38,703 nucleotides of DNA, taken from contig CAIWVW010000024.1 of NCBI GenBank assembly GCA_903916255.1, positions 1-38,703 on the forward strand, written 5' to 3'. Source of the stretch: an uncultured Bacteroidota bacterium (lineage in GTDB: Bacteria; Bacteroidota; Bacteroidia; JABEUT01). A program made the translations under genes and the position numbers. Numbering within the stretch: position 1 is the first letter of the stretch; the number at the start of each line of letters is the position of its first letter. Shown piece after piece: positions 8,448-17,363 of the stretch. The notes beneath the pieces are model-generated. The model was not told the origin of the DNA, searched no databases, and saw only the letters and a list, made by a program, of their open reading frames with translations.

Positions 8448-9509
8448 GTGAGTAAATCCAGTTTTCCAATCGTTTATTACCGCATGCCAAATGAAACGGA
8501 GGTTTGTTTAATTCACTCTGATTGCAATGCTGTGCAAAAAGATTCTATAAAAAGGATTCCAGAAAAAGCGGGGTTTGTTTTGTATCCATTTGCTTCTGAT
8601 AGTGCCTGCAAACCTTTGTTTATCGAGGCAAGCAAGAACACCAAATTAAATATTGAAGAATTGCATAAAATTTGTTTGGTGAATAACCGGAATTGGGAAA
8701 TAAAGGAGTCCTCTAAAAATGAAAAGCATCCGAAAACCAGAGAAGAATATTGTAAAAATGTTGCATCTGCGATTGAAACCATTCAAACGGGAACAATAAA
8801 AAAGGTAGTGCTCTCAAGGGTGAAAAAAATTGAAAGTAACTCTTCCAAAAACCCTTTGATGGTTTTCTATAAGCTCTGTGTAAAATACCCCGCTGCTTTT
8901 ATTTCTTTGGTCTATATTCCTAATGAATTAGTATGGATAACTGCAACTCCTGAATTATTGGTTTCCACAAACAAAGATGAAATAAGAACAGTTTCCCTTG
9001 CAGGAACGAAACCCTTGGAAAATACGGAACCATGGGGTGAAAAGGAAAAGATGGAACAGCAAGTTGTTACAGATTACATAAAGGATATTTTGAAAAAATA
9101 TTGTGAAAGTATATCTGTTTCTGGAGCCCAAGAGGTTGTTGCAGGGAACGTAAAACACCTGAAAAGTTCTTTTTCAGCCAGACTAAACAGTAACTTGTGG
9201 AGTCTTGTTTCTGCATTGCATCCAACACCTGCGGTTTGCGGGATTCCACTGAATGAGGCAAAAAAATTTATTAAACACACCGAAGGTTACGATAGGAAAT
9301 ATTATTCGGGTTTTTTGGGACCATGTAATATAGATGGCAAAACTGATTTATTCGTAAACTTGCGCTGCGCCGAGGTGTTGACCGATTCAGTAAACTTGTA
9401 TATTGGCGGTGGAATTACAAAAGATTCCATACCTGAAAAAGAATGGGAGGAAACAGAATTGAAATCGAAAACATTGCTCTTTGCTTTTGAAGAAAATGGA
9501 CAAGAGTAA
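8448..9509 (+). CDS. menF: isochorismate synthase (menaquinone pathway)
   Basis: The 353-residue chorismate-binding enzyme converts chorismate to isochorismate, the entry step to menaquinone. Family motifs are KKVVLSRVKKIE, ITATPELLVS, SLAGTKPLE, HPTPAVCGIP, EGYDRKYYSGFLGP and the C-terminal YIGGGITKDSIPEKEWEETE, which supplies Mg-binding Glu residues. The start is a GTG at 8448; the upstream frame is closed by the TAA of the dehydrogenase, and the first ATG (8484) would remove 12 residues. The assignment to menF rather than salicylate or siderophore synthesis follows from the men genes directly downstream. Its 3' end overlaps or abuts menD. Confidence 0.9.
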   Translation: MSKSSFPIVYYRMPNETEVCLIHSDCNAVQKDSIKRIPEKAGFVLYPFASDSACKPLFIEASKNTKLNIEELHKICLVNNRNWEIKESSKNEKHPKTREEYCKNVASAIETIQTGTIKKVVLSRVKKIESNSSKNPLMVFYKLCVKYPAAFISLVYIPNELVWITATPELLVSTNKDEIRTVSLAGTKPLENTEPWGEKEKMEQQVVTDYIKDILKKYCESISVSGAQEVVAGNVKHLKSSFSARLNSNLWSLVSALHPTPAVCGIPLNEAKKFIKHTEGYDRKYYSGFLGPCNIDGKTDLFVNLRCAEVLTDSVNLYIGGGITKDSIPEKEWEETELKSKTLLFAFEENGQE

Positions 9510-11202
9510 CATGACAAGCGATAAGCCGATTGCCCAAATGCTTGCTGCTATTGCGGCAGCAAAGGGAATGAAGTATTCTGTTATTTCCTCCGGTTCGCGT
9601 AATGCGCCGCTCGTTATTGCTTTCGATGCCCAAAAAGAAATAGAATGCCTTTCTATAATTGATGAGCGCAGTGCCGCTTTTTTTGCGCTTGGTATTGCGC
9701 AACAGACCAGTTCCCCGGTCGGAATAATCTGTACTTCGGGCTCGGCTGCGTTAAATTATGCTCCTGCTATTGCGGAAGCGTTTTATCAAAATATTCCCTT
9801 AATTGTTATCACTGCTGACCGTCCCCCTGAATGGATTGACCAGGATGATGGGCAGACAATCAATCAGCAAAATATATACTCTAATTATTGCAAAGCCTCT
9901 TTCAATTTACCTGTTGAACCAAGCCATTCGGATGATTTATGGTATGCACAAAGAGCTATTTCGGAAGCATTTAACACTGCTACTGAACGAGGTAATGAAG
10001 GGCCGGTTCACCTTAATGTCCCATTAAGGGAACCGCTTTATAAAGAAGTTGAAAAGATAGAGGTAGCTTATAAAATCATTGATGCACCTACTATTCAAAA
10101 GCAGTTAAGTAAAGAAACAGAAAAAAAAATGCTTGATGTTTGGAATAATGCGAAATGCAAAATGCTCATTTGCGGGCTCCATAAACCTGACAAAGAATTA
10201 AATAAGATACTTGCTAATCTTGCAAATGACGCTTCAGTGGCTGTGATGACAGAGACGACATCCAACATGCAGGATTATAAACTCATTCATAATATAGATG
10301 CAGTAATGGATTCCCTCGATGATGATAATAAGAAATCATTCCAGCCGGAATTATTAATTTCTTTTGGCGGGCCTGTTACAAGCAAGAAATTGAAAACGTA
10401 TCTCCGCAAGTATAAGCCCCAACAACATTGGCATATATCAGCATCTGCGGCACATACCGATACTTTTCAATCGCTGACAAATGTGCTGGCAGTTGACGAA
10501 AAATACTTTTTTGGATTGCTATCAAAACAAAAAAGCAAACAGAAAAGCAACTATGCAGAAGAGTTGAAAAGCATTTCTGATAAAGCTAGTAAAGCGATTG
10601 TTGCATACTCTAAAAAAGCCCCCTTTACTGACCTGAAAGTAATGGATACTATTTGGAATAATGTCCCCAAAAACTCGGATGTGCATTTGGGGAACAGTTC
10701 CCCGATTAGGTATGCAAATCTTTTTGAAACAAAGTTCCAGTTAGGAATAAATTATTTCTGCAATCGTGGTGTAAGTGGTATTGACGGTATTACAAGCACC
10801 TCTTCCGGAGCGGCATTCAGTACAAACAGAATCACTACACTTATCACCGGAGATTTGGCTTTTCTTTACGATTCCAATGCTTTGTGGAATAAATATCTCG
10901 GCGGTAATTTGAAAATTATTGTAATAAATAACAGTGGCGGCGGCATATTCCGATTGATAGATTCCAAAGATTCCCCTTTGCTTGAAAAGTATTTTGAAGC
11001 AAAGCATTCCATGAAAGCGGAAGGAATTGTGAAGGCGCATAATATTCCTTATTATGCTGCCACAAATGAAAATGAACTGAAACAAAGTTTGACCAAATTA
11101 TATAAGGACCATAAAGGAAAACCTGCGGTATTAGAGGTGTTCACCCCAAATGAACTAAATGCAGAAGTATGGTCGGGGTATTTTAAATCTTTAAAAAAAT
11201 AA
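9496..11202 (+). CDS. menD: SEPHCHC synthase (2-succinyl-5-enolpyruvyl-6-hydroxy-3-cyclohexene-1-carboxylate synthase)
   Basis: This thiamine-diphosphate enzyme adds the succinic semialdehyde unit from 2-oxoglutarate to isochorismate. It has the SRNAPLVIAF start, the DERSAAFFALG segment with the ThDP-activating Glu, TSGSAALNYAPAIAEA, ADRPPEW, CNRGVSGIDG, and the ThDP/Mg motif beginning LITGDLAF and ending with VINN. The frame is open from a TTG at 9481, but ATGs at 9496 (overlapping menF by 14 bp) and 9511 (1 bp after the menF stop) are better starts. I chose 9496 (568 residues); the conserved region begins after either. menB follows 3 bp after the stop. Confidence 0.92.
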   Translation: MDKSNMTSDKPIAQMLAAIAAAKGMKYSVISSGSRNAPLVIAFDAQKEIECLSIIDERSAAFFALGIAQQTSSPVGIICTSGSAALNYAPAIAEAFYQNIPLIVITADRPPEWIDQDDGQTINQQNIYSNYCKASFNLPVEPSHSDDLWYAQRAISEAFNTATERGNEGPVHLNVPLREPLYKEVEKIEVAYKIIDAPTIQKQLSKETEKKMLDVWNNAKCKMLICGLHKPDKELNKILANLANDASVAVMTETTSNMQDYKLIHNIDAVMDSLDDDNKKSFQPELLISFGGPVTSKKLKTYLRKYKPQQHWHISASAAHTDTFQSLTNVLAVDEKYFFGLLSKQKSKQKSNYAEELKSISDKASKAIVAYSKKAPFTDLKVMDTIWNNVPKNSDVHLGNSSPIRYANLFETKFQLGINYFCNRGVSGIDGITSTSSGAAFSTNRITTLITGDLAFLYDSNALWNKYLGGNLKIIVINNSGGGIFRLIDSKDSPLLEKYFEAKHSMKAEGIVKAHNIPYYAATNENELKQSLTKLYKDHKGKPAVLEVFTPNELNAEVWSGYFKSLKK

Positions 11203-11205
11203 GAA

Positions 11206-12066
11206 ATGTTGAGTAAAACGAAATCCGGCATTCTTGCGGGGAAAGAAAAAAAACGGGATTGGAAACCCATAAAAAAGTACAAGGAAATTCTTTTTACATT
11301 CCACAAAGGGATAGCTAAAATTAGCATTAACAGGCCGAAAGTGCATAATGCATTTACACCTCTTACTGTGGATGAAATGATTGATGCGATGCATATTTGC
11401 CGGGAGCGCACCGATATTGGTGTAATGATTCTGACCGGGGAAGGCGGCAAAGCCTTTTGTTCCGGCGGGGACCAGGGCGTAAGGGGCCATGGTGGCTATG
11501 TTGGAAAAGATAAAACCCCAAGGCTAAACGTGTTGGATTTACAGAAACTAATACGCTCCATTCCTAAACCTGTGATTGCAATGGTGGCAGGCTGGGCAAT
11601 TGGTGGTGGCCATGTGTTGCATGTAGTTTGCGACCTCTCGATTGCGGCTGAAAATGCATGTTTCGGGCAAACAGGCCCAAAGGTTGGCAGCTTTGATGGA
11701 GGCTTCGGTGCATCATATCTGGCGCGGATTGTAGGACAAAAGAAAGCCCGCGAAATATGGTATTTGTGTGACCAATATAATGCACAGGAGGCATTGGATA
11801 TGGGATTGGTAAATAAAGTGGTGCCGCTCGAACAATTGGAAGATGTAACGGTGGAATGGTGCAATAAAATTTTAGAAAAGAGCCCGCTGGCATTGCGTAT
11901 GCTGAAAACATCATTCAATGCGGAATTGGACGGGCAAGCCGGATTACAGGAACTGGCGGGGAATGCAACACTTCTCTACTATCTTTCCGACGAAGCGAAA
12001 GAAGGCCGCGACGCTTTCATGCAAAAGAGAAAGCCCGATTTCAGTAAATTCCCTAAATTCCCATAA
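11206..12066 (+). CDS. menB: 1,4-dihydroxy-2-naphthoyl-CoA synthase
   Basis: The 286-residue crotonase-fold enzyme closes the second ring of o-succinylbenzoyl-CoA. MenB-specific features are the CSGGDQ motif (85-90) followed by [10 protein letters not shown], the oxyanion-hole [12 protein letters not shown], and [13 protein letters not shown] with the active-site Asp. The segment from [12 protein letters not shown] onward is also typical of MenB rather than generic enoyl-CoA hydratases. The roughly 30-residue basic N-terminal lead is normal for the family. The gene sits between menD (3 bp) and menA (3 bp), so the reading is unambiguous. Confidence 0.95.
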   Translation: MLSKTKSGILAGKEKKRDWKPIKKYKEILFTFHKGIAKISINRPKVHNAFTPLTVDEMIDAMHICRERTDIGVMILTGEGGKAFCSGGDQGVRGHGGYVGKDKTPRLNVLDLQKLIRSIPKPVIAMVAGWAIGGGHVLHVVCDLSIAAENACFGQTGPKVGSFDGGFGASYLARIVGQKKAREIWYLCDQYNAQEALDMGLVNKVVPLEQLEDVTVEWCNKILEKSPLALRMLKTSFNAELDGQAGLQELAGNATLLYYLSDEAKEGRDAFMQKRKPDFSKFPKFP

Positions 12067-12069
12067 GCT

Positions 12070-12975
12070 ATGAGCAATGCCCGTGCATGGCTTGTTTCCT
12101 TGAGGTTGCGAACATTACCTTTAGCTTTGGCTTGCACCGGAATGGGTAATTTTTTGGCGGCAGGATTCCGGGTTTTTCATTTGCAAACTTGTTTACTTAC
12201 ACTCTTAACCGCAGTGCTTTTGCAAATACTTTCCAACCTTGCTAATGATTATGGCGACTATAAAACAGGAGCGGATAATGAGGAACGGATAGGCCCCCAA
12301 AGGGCATTGCAAAGCGGAGATATAACTATTTCCGCCATGCGAAACGCGATAATTTTCACCTCTATTCTTACACTGATTAGCGGATGCACCCTTTTATATA
12401 CTGCAACTAACGGACTTCAGATTTTCTTTCTCTTTTTTATTATTGGATTACTATGCATTTGTGCAGCCATAAAATACACCATGGGGAAAAACCCTTATGG
12501 ATATAGCGGTTTCGGAGATATTGCGGTATTTATTTTTTTTGGAATTGTCGCAGTTGGAGGCACATTTTACTTGCATGCACATTATTTCCACCCGGATATT
12601 TTATTGCCTGCATCTGCGCTCGGGTTTTTAAGTACGGGCGTTTTAAACGTGAATAATATGCGGGACATAAATACGGATGCTGCAACAGGGAAACATACTG
12701 TGGTAGTAAGGATGGGGCTTGCAAGAGCTAAGCTATACCACATTTTTTTGATTCTTGCTGCCTTTGTCAATTTAACTGTCTTCACCTTATTGCATTACAA
12801 TTCTCCGTGCCAATGGGTGTTCCTTATAACCTTACCATTGTTCAGTATTCATCTGAATAATGTTATAAAAAGTGATTCTTCAGGTATGGATAAATATCTG
12901 AAACAGCTTGCTATTTCTACCTTATTGCTTGTGCTTTGTTTTGGCATAAGCGTTACTTTGAACCCTTATGTATAA
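12070..12975 (+). CDS. menA: 1,4-dihydroxy-2-naphthoate polyprenyltransferase
   Basis: This 301-residue UbiA-family integral membrane enzyme attaches the polyprenyl tail to dihydroxynaphthoate, giving demethylmenaquinone. The first Asp-rich motif lies in NLANDYGDYKTG (57-68) and the second in NNMRDINTDAATGKHT (around 194-209). Both bind Mg-pyrophosphate. About eight or nine hydrophobic segments are visible, for example LLTLLTAVLLQIL and IFFLFFIIGLLCICAA. The stop overlaps the menC start by 8 bp, consistent with translational coupling. The methyltransferase that completes menaquinone is encoded separately at 29973. Confidence 0.93.
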   Translation: MSNARAWLVSLRLRTLPLALACTGMGNFLAAGFRVFHLQTCLLTLLTAVLLQILSNLANDYGDYKTGADNEERIGPQRALQSGDITISAMRNAIIFTSILTLISGCTLLYTATNGLQIFFLFFIIGLLCICAAIKYTMGKNPYGYSGFGDIAVFIFFGIVAVGGTFYLHAHYFHPDILLPASALGFLSTGVLNVNNMRDINTDAATGKHTVVVRMGLARAKLYHIFLILAAFVNLTVFTLLHYNSPCQWVFLITLPLFSIHLNNVIKSDSSGMDKYLKQLAISTLLLVLCFGISVTLNPYV

Positions 12976-14026
12976 AGCGAGTTATAAAAAATATAATTTG
13001 CAGTTTAAGCAACCGTCGGGTACATCCAGGGGGGTGTTGACAGAAAAGCCAACATTCTTTATTCAACTATGGAAGGAGGAAAACCCATACCTGATTGGGA
13101 TTGGCGAGTGCAGTATTTTGAAAGGACTAAGCATTGATGACGTAGGAAATTATGAAGAAAAACTTGCTGAAGTATGTAATAACATTAATAGTTACATAGA
13201 AAACCTCAAAAGCAAATTGCCTGCATTCCCATCCATTATTTTCGGAATAGAAACTGCATTAAAAGATTATGAAAACGGCGGGAGAAGGATTTTATTCCCT
13301 TCTGATTTTACGGATGGAATTGAAGGCATTTCCATAAACGGATTAATTTGGATGGGCAGCATTGGCTATATGAAAGAACAGCTGCGAAGCAAGTTGGAAG
13401 AAGGTTTTCGGTGTATTAAAATAAAAATTGGTGCCATTGAATTTGAAGAGGAGTTAAAGTTTTTGATAAACATGCGCAAAGAATATCCGGAGAACTATTT
13501 TGAAATCCGGCTGGATGCGAATGGTGCGTTTAGTAATGCCGAAGTGCGTGAGAAATTGAGGCGTTTATCCAAATATAAAATACATTCCATTGAGCAACCA
13601 ATAAAGCAGGGAAACCTTGCTGAAATGGCAATTTTATGCAAAGAAACACCAATTCCAATTGCACTGGATGAAGAATTAGTCGGTGTAAATTTATACGAGC
13701 AAAAGGAAGAATTAGTGTCATCCGTTAAGCCGCAATACCTTATTCTGAAACCTTCTTTGCTTGGGGGATTTAAGCATTGTGAAGAGTGGATTGAAATTGC
13801 AAATAAGTACAATGTCGGCTGGTGGGTTACCTCTGCGCTTGAATCGAATATTGGCTTGAATGCTATTGCCCAGTGGGCATATACATTGAACAGTAAGTTG
13901 CCGCAAGGGTTAGGAACCGGGCAGTTATACACCAACAATATTGCGTCACCGCTTTTAATTGAGGACACCAAACTTTGGTACTTGGGAAGGGGATGGAATA
14001 TAGACAGAATAGATTCAGGGGAATGA
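12968..14026 (+). CDS. menC: o-succinylbenzoate synthase
   Basis: This 352-residue enolase-superfamily enzyme dehydrates SHCHC to o-succinylbenzoate. The catalytic pair and metal ligands are in place: KIKIG (K151, K153), RLDANGAF (D183), IEQPI (E209), ALDEEL (D234) and the second catalytic Lys in LILKPSLLGG (K261). These positions separate it from plain muconate-cycloisomerase relatives, and the men neighbours settle the assignment. The ATG lies inside the end of menA (8 bp overlap), and the stop shares ATGA with menE. The enzyme for the preceding step (menH) is not in the window. Confidence 0.92.
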   Translation: MYKASYKKYNLQFKQPSGTSRGVLTEKPTFFIQLWKEENPYLIGIGECSILKGLSIDDVGNYEEKLAEVCNNINSYIENLKSKLPAFPSIIFGIETALKDYENGGRRILFPSDFTDGIEGISINGLIWMGSIGYMKEQLRSKLEEGFRCIKIKIGAIEFEEELKFLINMRKEYPENYFEIRLDANGAFSNAEVREKLRRLSKYKIHSIEQPIKQGNLAEMAILCKETPIPIALDEELVGVNLYEQKEELVSSVKPQYLILKPSLLGGFKHCEEWIEIANKYNVGWWVTSALESNIGLNAIAQWAYTLNSKLPQGLGTGQLYTNNIASPLLIEDTKLWYLGRGWNIDRIDSGE

Positions 14027-15114
14027 ATTATTTTGATGAACTTACACTAAATGGCCAGGGCTATTTTAGAAATGATTTAGTTAGATTAGTCAATAAACAT
14101 ATTGATGACCCGAACATTTCTGACTTTAAGAAATCATTGTATAGTTTCATAAACGAATGGATTTCTGACACCCCAACCATTACTGTTAAAACATCCGGAA
14201 CTACCGGTCTCCCCAAGATAATTACATTTAGGAAGGACCAATTCATAAGCAGTGCCATGATGACTTGTAATTACTTTAATTTGACCGATGATAAAAAAGC
14301 ATTGCTTTGCCTCTCCCCTGATTACATTGCAGGAAAGATGATGGTCGTCCGTGCTTTTGTAAGCGGAATGGATTTGATTACGCTGGAGCCTTCGGATAAA
14401 CCTTTACTGGGAATTGCAGGGGAAAAAATTGACTTTGCTGCGTTTGTCCCATTGCAGGTTCAGAATTTAATTGGCAATGAAATAAGTAAAAAGCGGTTTC
14501 AAACATTTAAAAATGTACTTATTGGCGGTGCACCAATTTCCCCTTTGCTGGAAAAAGAATTGGAAAGCTGCACCAATGCTGTTTATGCCACATTTGCAAT
14601 GACGGAAACACTTAGTCATATTGCATTAAGGAGGTTGAGCGGAAAATCAAGGAGCGATAAATATTTTGCATTGCAGGGAGTGGATTTTGAGAAAGATGAC
14701 AGGGGGTGTTTAATTGTGAATGCACCTTTAATGAACGACGCCCCGGTTATTACCAATGATGTTATTGAACTATATGACTCTACTCATTTTAAATGGCTTG
14801 GGCGATTTGATAATGTGATAAACAGCGGCGGAGTAAAAATTCATCCGGAAATAGTGGAGCATAAATTAACTGCATTATTGCCGAACCGACGTTTTTTTAT
14901 TTCATCCATTCCGGATGAACGGCTTGGACAAAAGATGGTGATGGTAATAGAGGGTGGAGGTGATTTCGATATTACTGCTATAAAAAATGAAGCGGGAAAT
15001 ATACTTTCAAAATATGAAATCCCGAAAGAATACTATGTGGTTGGTAAATTCCTGGAAACAGCTTCAGGAAAGGTTAAGAAGGGGGATACATTAAAGATTG
15101 CAATTGAAACTTAA
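14023..15114 (+). CDS. menE: o-succinylbenzoate-CoA ligase (short form)
   Basis: This AMP-forming ligase activates o-succinylbenzoate with ATP and CoA. It shows the P-loop TSGTTGLPK (57-65), YATFAMTETLSH (motif A5-like), the hinge WLGRFDNVINSGGVKIHP, and a C-terminal catalytic Lys region in ASGKVKKGD. At 363 residues it lacks about 100 residues of the N-terminal domain of enterobacterial MenE. Such short versions are normal in Bacteroidota and all core motifs are present, so it is not a broken gene. The frame is open from 13975, but the ATG at 14023 overlaps the menC stop by 4 bp (ATGA) and is the natural start. Its stop codon overlaps that of the convergent MerR gene. Confidence 0.9.
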   Translation: MNYFDELTLNGQGYFRNDLVRLVNKHIDDPNISDFKKSLYSFINEWISDTPTITVKTSGTTGLPKIITFRKDQFISSAMMTCNYFNLTDDKKALLCLSPDYIAGKMMVVRAFVSGMDLITLEPSDKPLLGIAGEKIDFAAFVPLQVQNLIGNEISKKRFQTFKNVLIGGAPISPLLEKELESCTNAVYATFAMTETLSHIALRRLSGKSRSDKYFALQGVDFEKDDRGCLIVNAPLMNDAPVITNDVIELYDSTHFKWLGRFDNVINSGGVKIHPEIVEHKLTALLPNRRFFISSIPDERLGQKMVMVIEGGGDFDITAIKNEAGNILSKYEIPKEYYVVGKFLETASGKVKKGDTLKIAIET

Positions 15115-15458
15115 ACTTCTTCCTGCATTTTTTTTAATGCAAGTACCTGTTCCTTTATTTTAAGTAAGGAAGTATAAATGGCATCCCGTTCAAAAGCTTC
15201 TTTCTTATTTTCCTTCAGGTATTTTTTAGCGCCTTCGTGCGTGTAGCCTTGCTCTTTGATCAAATTGTGCAAGACCCTTATTTTAGAAATATCCTGTGCA
15301 GTATATTGCCTGTTTCCTTTACTGTCCTTTGATAAATCAAGAATAGATGAAAATTCTTTTTCCCAAAACCTAAGCAGTGAAGTATTCACATGAAACATCT
15401 CCGCAACCTCCCCTATGGAGTAGAACATTTTTTCCGTATCTTTCTCCCTGTAGGCCAT
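15111..15458 (-). CDS. MerR family transcriptional regulator
   Basis: The 115-residue protein has the N-terminal winged helix of MerR regulators: FYSIGEVAEMFHVNTSLLRFWEKEF (helix-turn-helix), then GNRQYTAQDISKIRVLHNLI (wing and second helix pair). A short helical tail for dimerisation follows. No effector-binding domain or Cys metal site is present, as in the small MerR proteins common in Bacteroidota, whose targets are mostly unknown. It is the last gene of a minus-strand run; its ATG abuts the stop of the VOC gene. Its TAA and the menE TAA share a TTAA, so the two genes overlap tail to tail. Confidence 0.85.
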   Translation of the reverse strand: MAYREKDTEKMFYSIGEVAEMFHVNTSLLRFWEKEFSSILDLSKDSKGNRQYTAQDISKIRVLHNLIKEQGYTHEGAKKYLKENKKEAFERDAIYTSLLKIKEQVLALKKMQEEV

Positions 15459-15848
15459 TTATTCTACTGGTAGGTTTGCAAATAAATCAACCATATACCC
15501 ATCCGGGTCTTTTACTATTGCATAACGCTGCCCCCAAAATGCATCCCAGGGTTCTTTCACAATCCCGTATCCGCCCGATTTTATTTTAGCAACTGTTTCA
15601 TCTACAATTTGGGGCGTATCACAAAGAATTGCAAATGAAGAATGCGTAGGTGGAATAGGCCTTATTCCGGTAATACTTTCAATTAAGCCCGCATCATCTA
15701 TCATTAACCTTACATCATCCTTTTTAGTTATCGGTTCAATATGCTTTTCGTCTGAAGGGAAGTCAGCAAATGAGAAACCAAGCAGGCTATAGAATTTTAC
15801 TGTTTCTTTTAAATCCTTGCTGGAGATGGAGATAGCGTCTAACTTCAT
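15459..15848 (-). CDS. VOC (glyoxalase/bleomycin-resistance) family protein
   Basis: The 129-residue protein has the VOC fold: first module with DAISISSKDLKETVKFYSLLGF, second with HSSFAILCDTPQIVDETVAKI, and the end VKDPDGYMVDLFANLP. The KDPDGY-type tail is characteristic. The first-strand metal His of true glyoxalase I is not present at the usual place, so a GloA role is doubtful. It lies 12 bp after a crotonase and directly against the MerR gene, in a run with a thiolase. A link to CoA-ester metabolism is possible but not shown. Confidence 0.8.
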   Translation of the reverse strand: MKLDAISISSKDLKETVKFYSLLGFSFADFPSDEKHIEPITKKDDVRLMIDDAGLIESITGIRPIPPTHSSFAILCDTPQIVDETVAKIKSGGYGIVKEPWDAFWGQRYAIVKDPDGYMVDLFANLPVE

Positions 15849-15860
15849 TTTCCGGTTGTA

Positions 15861-16625
15861 TTATCGGGCTCCTTGTTTAAATTTTTGAATAAAGTTCCTG
15901 GTGAAGTCCGATAACACAAGCTTACCGCTCATTTCAGCACGTTCAGATAATAGCGTGTCCCAGTTTTCTGTACCTTCCCAAAATACTTTTTTCAGCATCA
16001 TCATCGCTTCCGGGTTGCTTTGAGATAGCTTTATGGCAAGTTCTTCAACTGCTTTATCCAATTCTGCAATCGTAGGATAAATGTTTGCATACATTCCTTT
16101 TTCCCTTGCCCATTCGGCGCTAAACCATTCGCTTGCATTTATGGTAAGTGCGGCAAATGAAGATGTTCCCACTTTCCTTTCCACTGCCGGACCGACAACA
16201 AACGGGCCAATACCAACGCTTAGTTCACTTAGTTTTATAGATGCAGCTTCTGTTGCTAAGGTATAATCGGCTGCGGAAGCAATACCTACGCCACCACCTA
16301 CAGCTTTACCCTGCACCCGTGCAATAACAAATTTAGGCACCTTGCGGATGGCATTAATTACAGATGCAAAGCCGGAAAAGAATTTCTTGCCTATTTCTAA
16401 ATCAGAAATAGAAATGAGTTCATCGAAAGATGCACCGGCACAGAATGTTTTTTCGCCGCCACTTTTTATAATAATAACTTTTGCATCCGGGTTTTTTCCC
16501 GCGTTTTCAATTTCAGCTGCAAGGTTGCGAAGTAAACCTCCCGGCAGAGAATTGCTTTGCGGATGAAAGAATTCGACGGTAGCTATTCCATTTGATAAAG
16601 TGGTTTCTACTTTTCCTGAATCCAT
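15861..16625 (-). CDS. enoyl-CoA hydratase/isomerase family protein
   Basis: The 254-residue crotonase-fold protein has the two oxyanion-hole regions (FCAGASFDELI, and VQGKAVGGGVGIASAADYTLA) and an ELSVGIGPFVVGPAV segment. In that segment the position of the usual catalytic Glu of hydratases is replaced by small hydrophobic residues. It may therefore be an isomerase, or a hydratase-like protein acting on an unusual CoA ester. It sits 8 bp after an FtsE-like gene on the same strand, and a thiolase stands at the head of this run. The superfamily is secure, the reaction is open. Confidence 0.82.
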   Translation of the reverse strand: MDSGKVETTLSNGIATVEFFHPQSNSLPGGLLRNLAAEIENAGKNPDAKVIIIKSGGEKTFCAGASFDELISISDLEIGKKFFSGFASVINAIRKVPKFVIARVQGKAVGGGVGIASAADYTLATEAASIKLSELSVGIGPFVVGPAVERKVGTSSFAALTINASEWFSAEWAREKGMYANIYPTIAELDKAVEELAIKLSQSNPEAMMMLKKVFWEGTENWDTLLSERAEMSGKLVLSDFTRNFIQKFKQGAR

Positions 16626-16633
16626 AAATAAGT

Positions 16634-17338
16634 TTAATAAGAATTAATAAAACCAGCAGAAAGCACTGTATCTTCAACTACTTCGCCATTTTCGCAACGC
16701 AAAGTTCTGGCCGGAAATTTTTGAACAAGAACCATGTTATGGGTAGCAATAATTACCGAACAATCTGTTTCCGTTATTCCGGATAGAAGTTTAATAATAT
16801 CCTCGGAAGTTTCCGGGTCAAGGTTACCTGTAGGCTCATCCGCCAGAATAATTTCGGGGTGGTTCAGCAATGAACGTGCAATGGCAACCCGCTGTTGCTC
16901 TCCACCGGAAAGTTCATGCGGCATTTTAAAACCCTTGGTCTGCAACCCAACTTTGTCCAAAACTTCATTAATGCGTTCGTCCATTTTCTGTTTGTCTTTC
17001 CACCCTGTGGCGTGGAGGACAAAGAGCAGATTATCTTTCACGGTTCTGTCCATCAGCAATTGGAAATCCTGGAAAATGATGCCCAGTTTCCTTCTTAGTA
17101 ATGGAATTTGTTTCCGCTTTATTTTGCTTAAATCGTATTCCGCAATATGCGCTTCGCCTTCTGCCAAAGGAATTTCACCATACAAAGTCTCCAGCAAACT
17201 GCTTTTCCCGCTTCCGGTTTTGCCCATCAAATAAATATGCTCGCCTTTCTTAACATCCAGATTAACGCGGCTAAGAATTAGGTTGTCTCCCTGGTAAATG
17301 GCTACATTTTTTAAGCTGATGGTTATGTTTGGGTCCAT
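16634..17338 (-). CDS. ftsE: FtsE-like ABC transporter ATP-binding protein
   Basis: The 234-residue ATPase has Walker [10 protein letters not shown] (39-47), the Q-loop at FQDFQLL, signature LSGGEQ (143-148), Walker [13 protein letters not shown] and a switch His in IIATHN. The residues between Walker A and signature ([20 protein letters not shown]) resemble FtsE, which with FtsX activates peptidoglycan hydrolases at the septum. FtsX is not next to it, which is common in Bacteroidota. The next upstream gene is an NlpC/P60 peptidase, so a wall-remodelling theme is plausible. LolD/MacB-type ATPases are close relatives and the main alternative. Confidence 0.8.
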   Translation of the reverse strand: MDPNITISLKNVAIYQGDNLILSRVNLDVKKGEHIYLMGKTGSGKSSLLETLYGEIPLAEGEAHIAEYDLSKIKRKQIPLLRRKLGIIFQDFQLLMDRTVKDNLLFVLHATGWKDKQKMDERINEVLDKVGLQTKGFKMPHELSGGEQQRVAIARSLLNHPEIILADEPTGNLDPETSEDIIKLLSGITETDCSVIIATHNMVLVQKFPARTLRCENGEVVEDTVLSAGFINSY

Positions 17339-17363
17339 ATTTATAATGTGTTCGGCAGTAAAA

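Noticed and set aside
14023-15114. menE as a truncated pseudogene because of its short length
   Set aside because: All core ligase motifs are present, the frame is intact, and short MenE proteins are normal in Bacteroidota.
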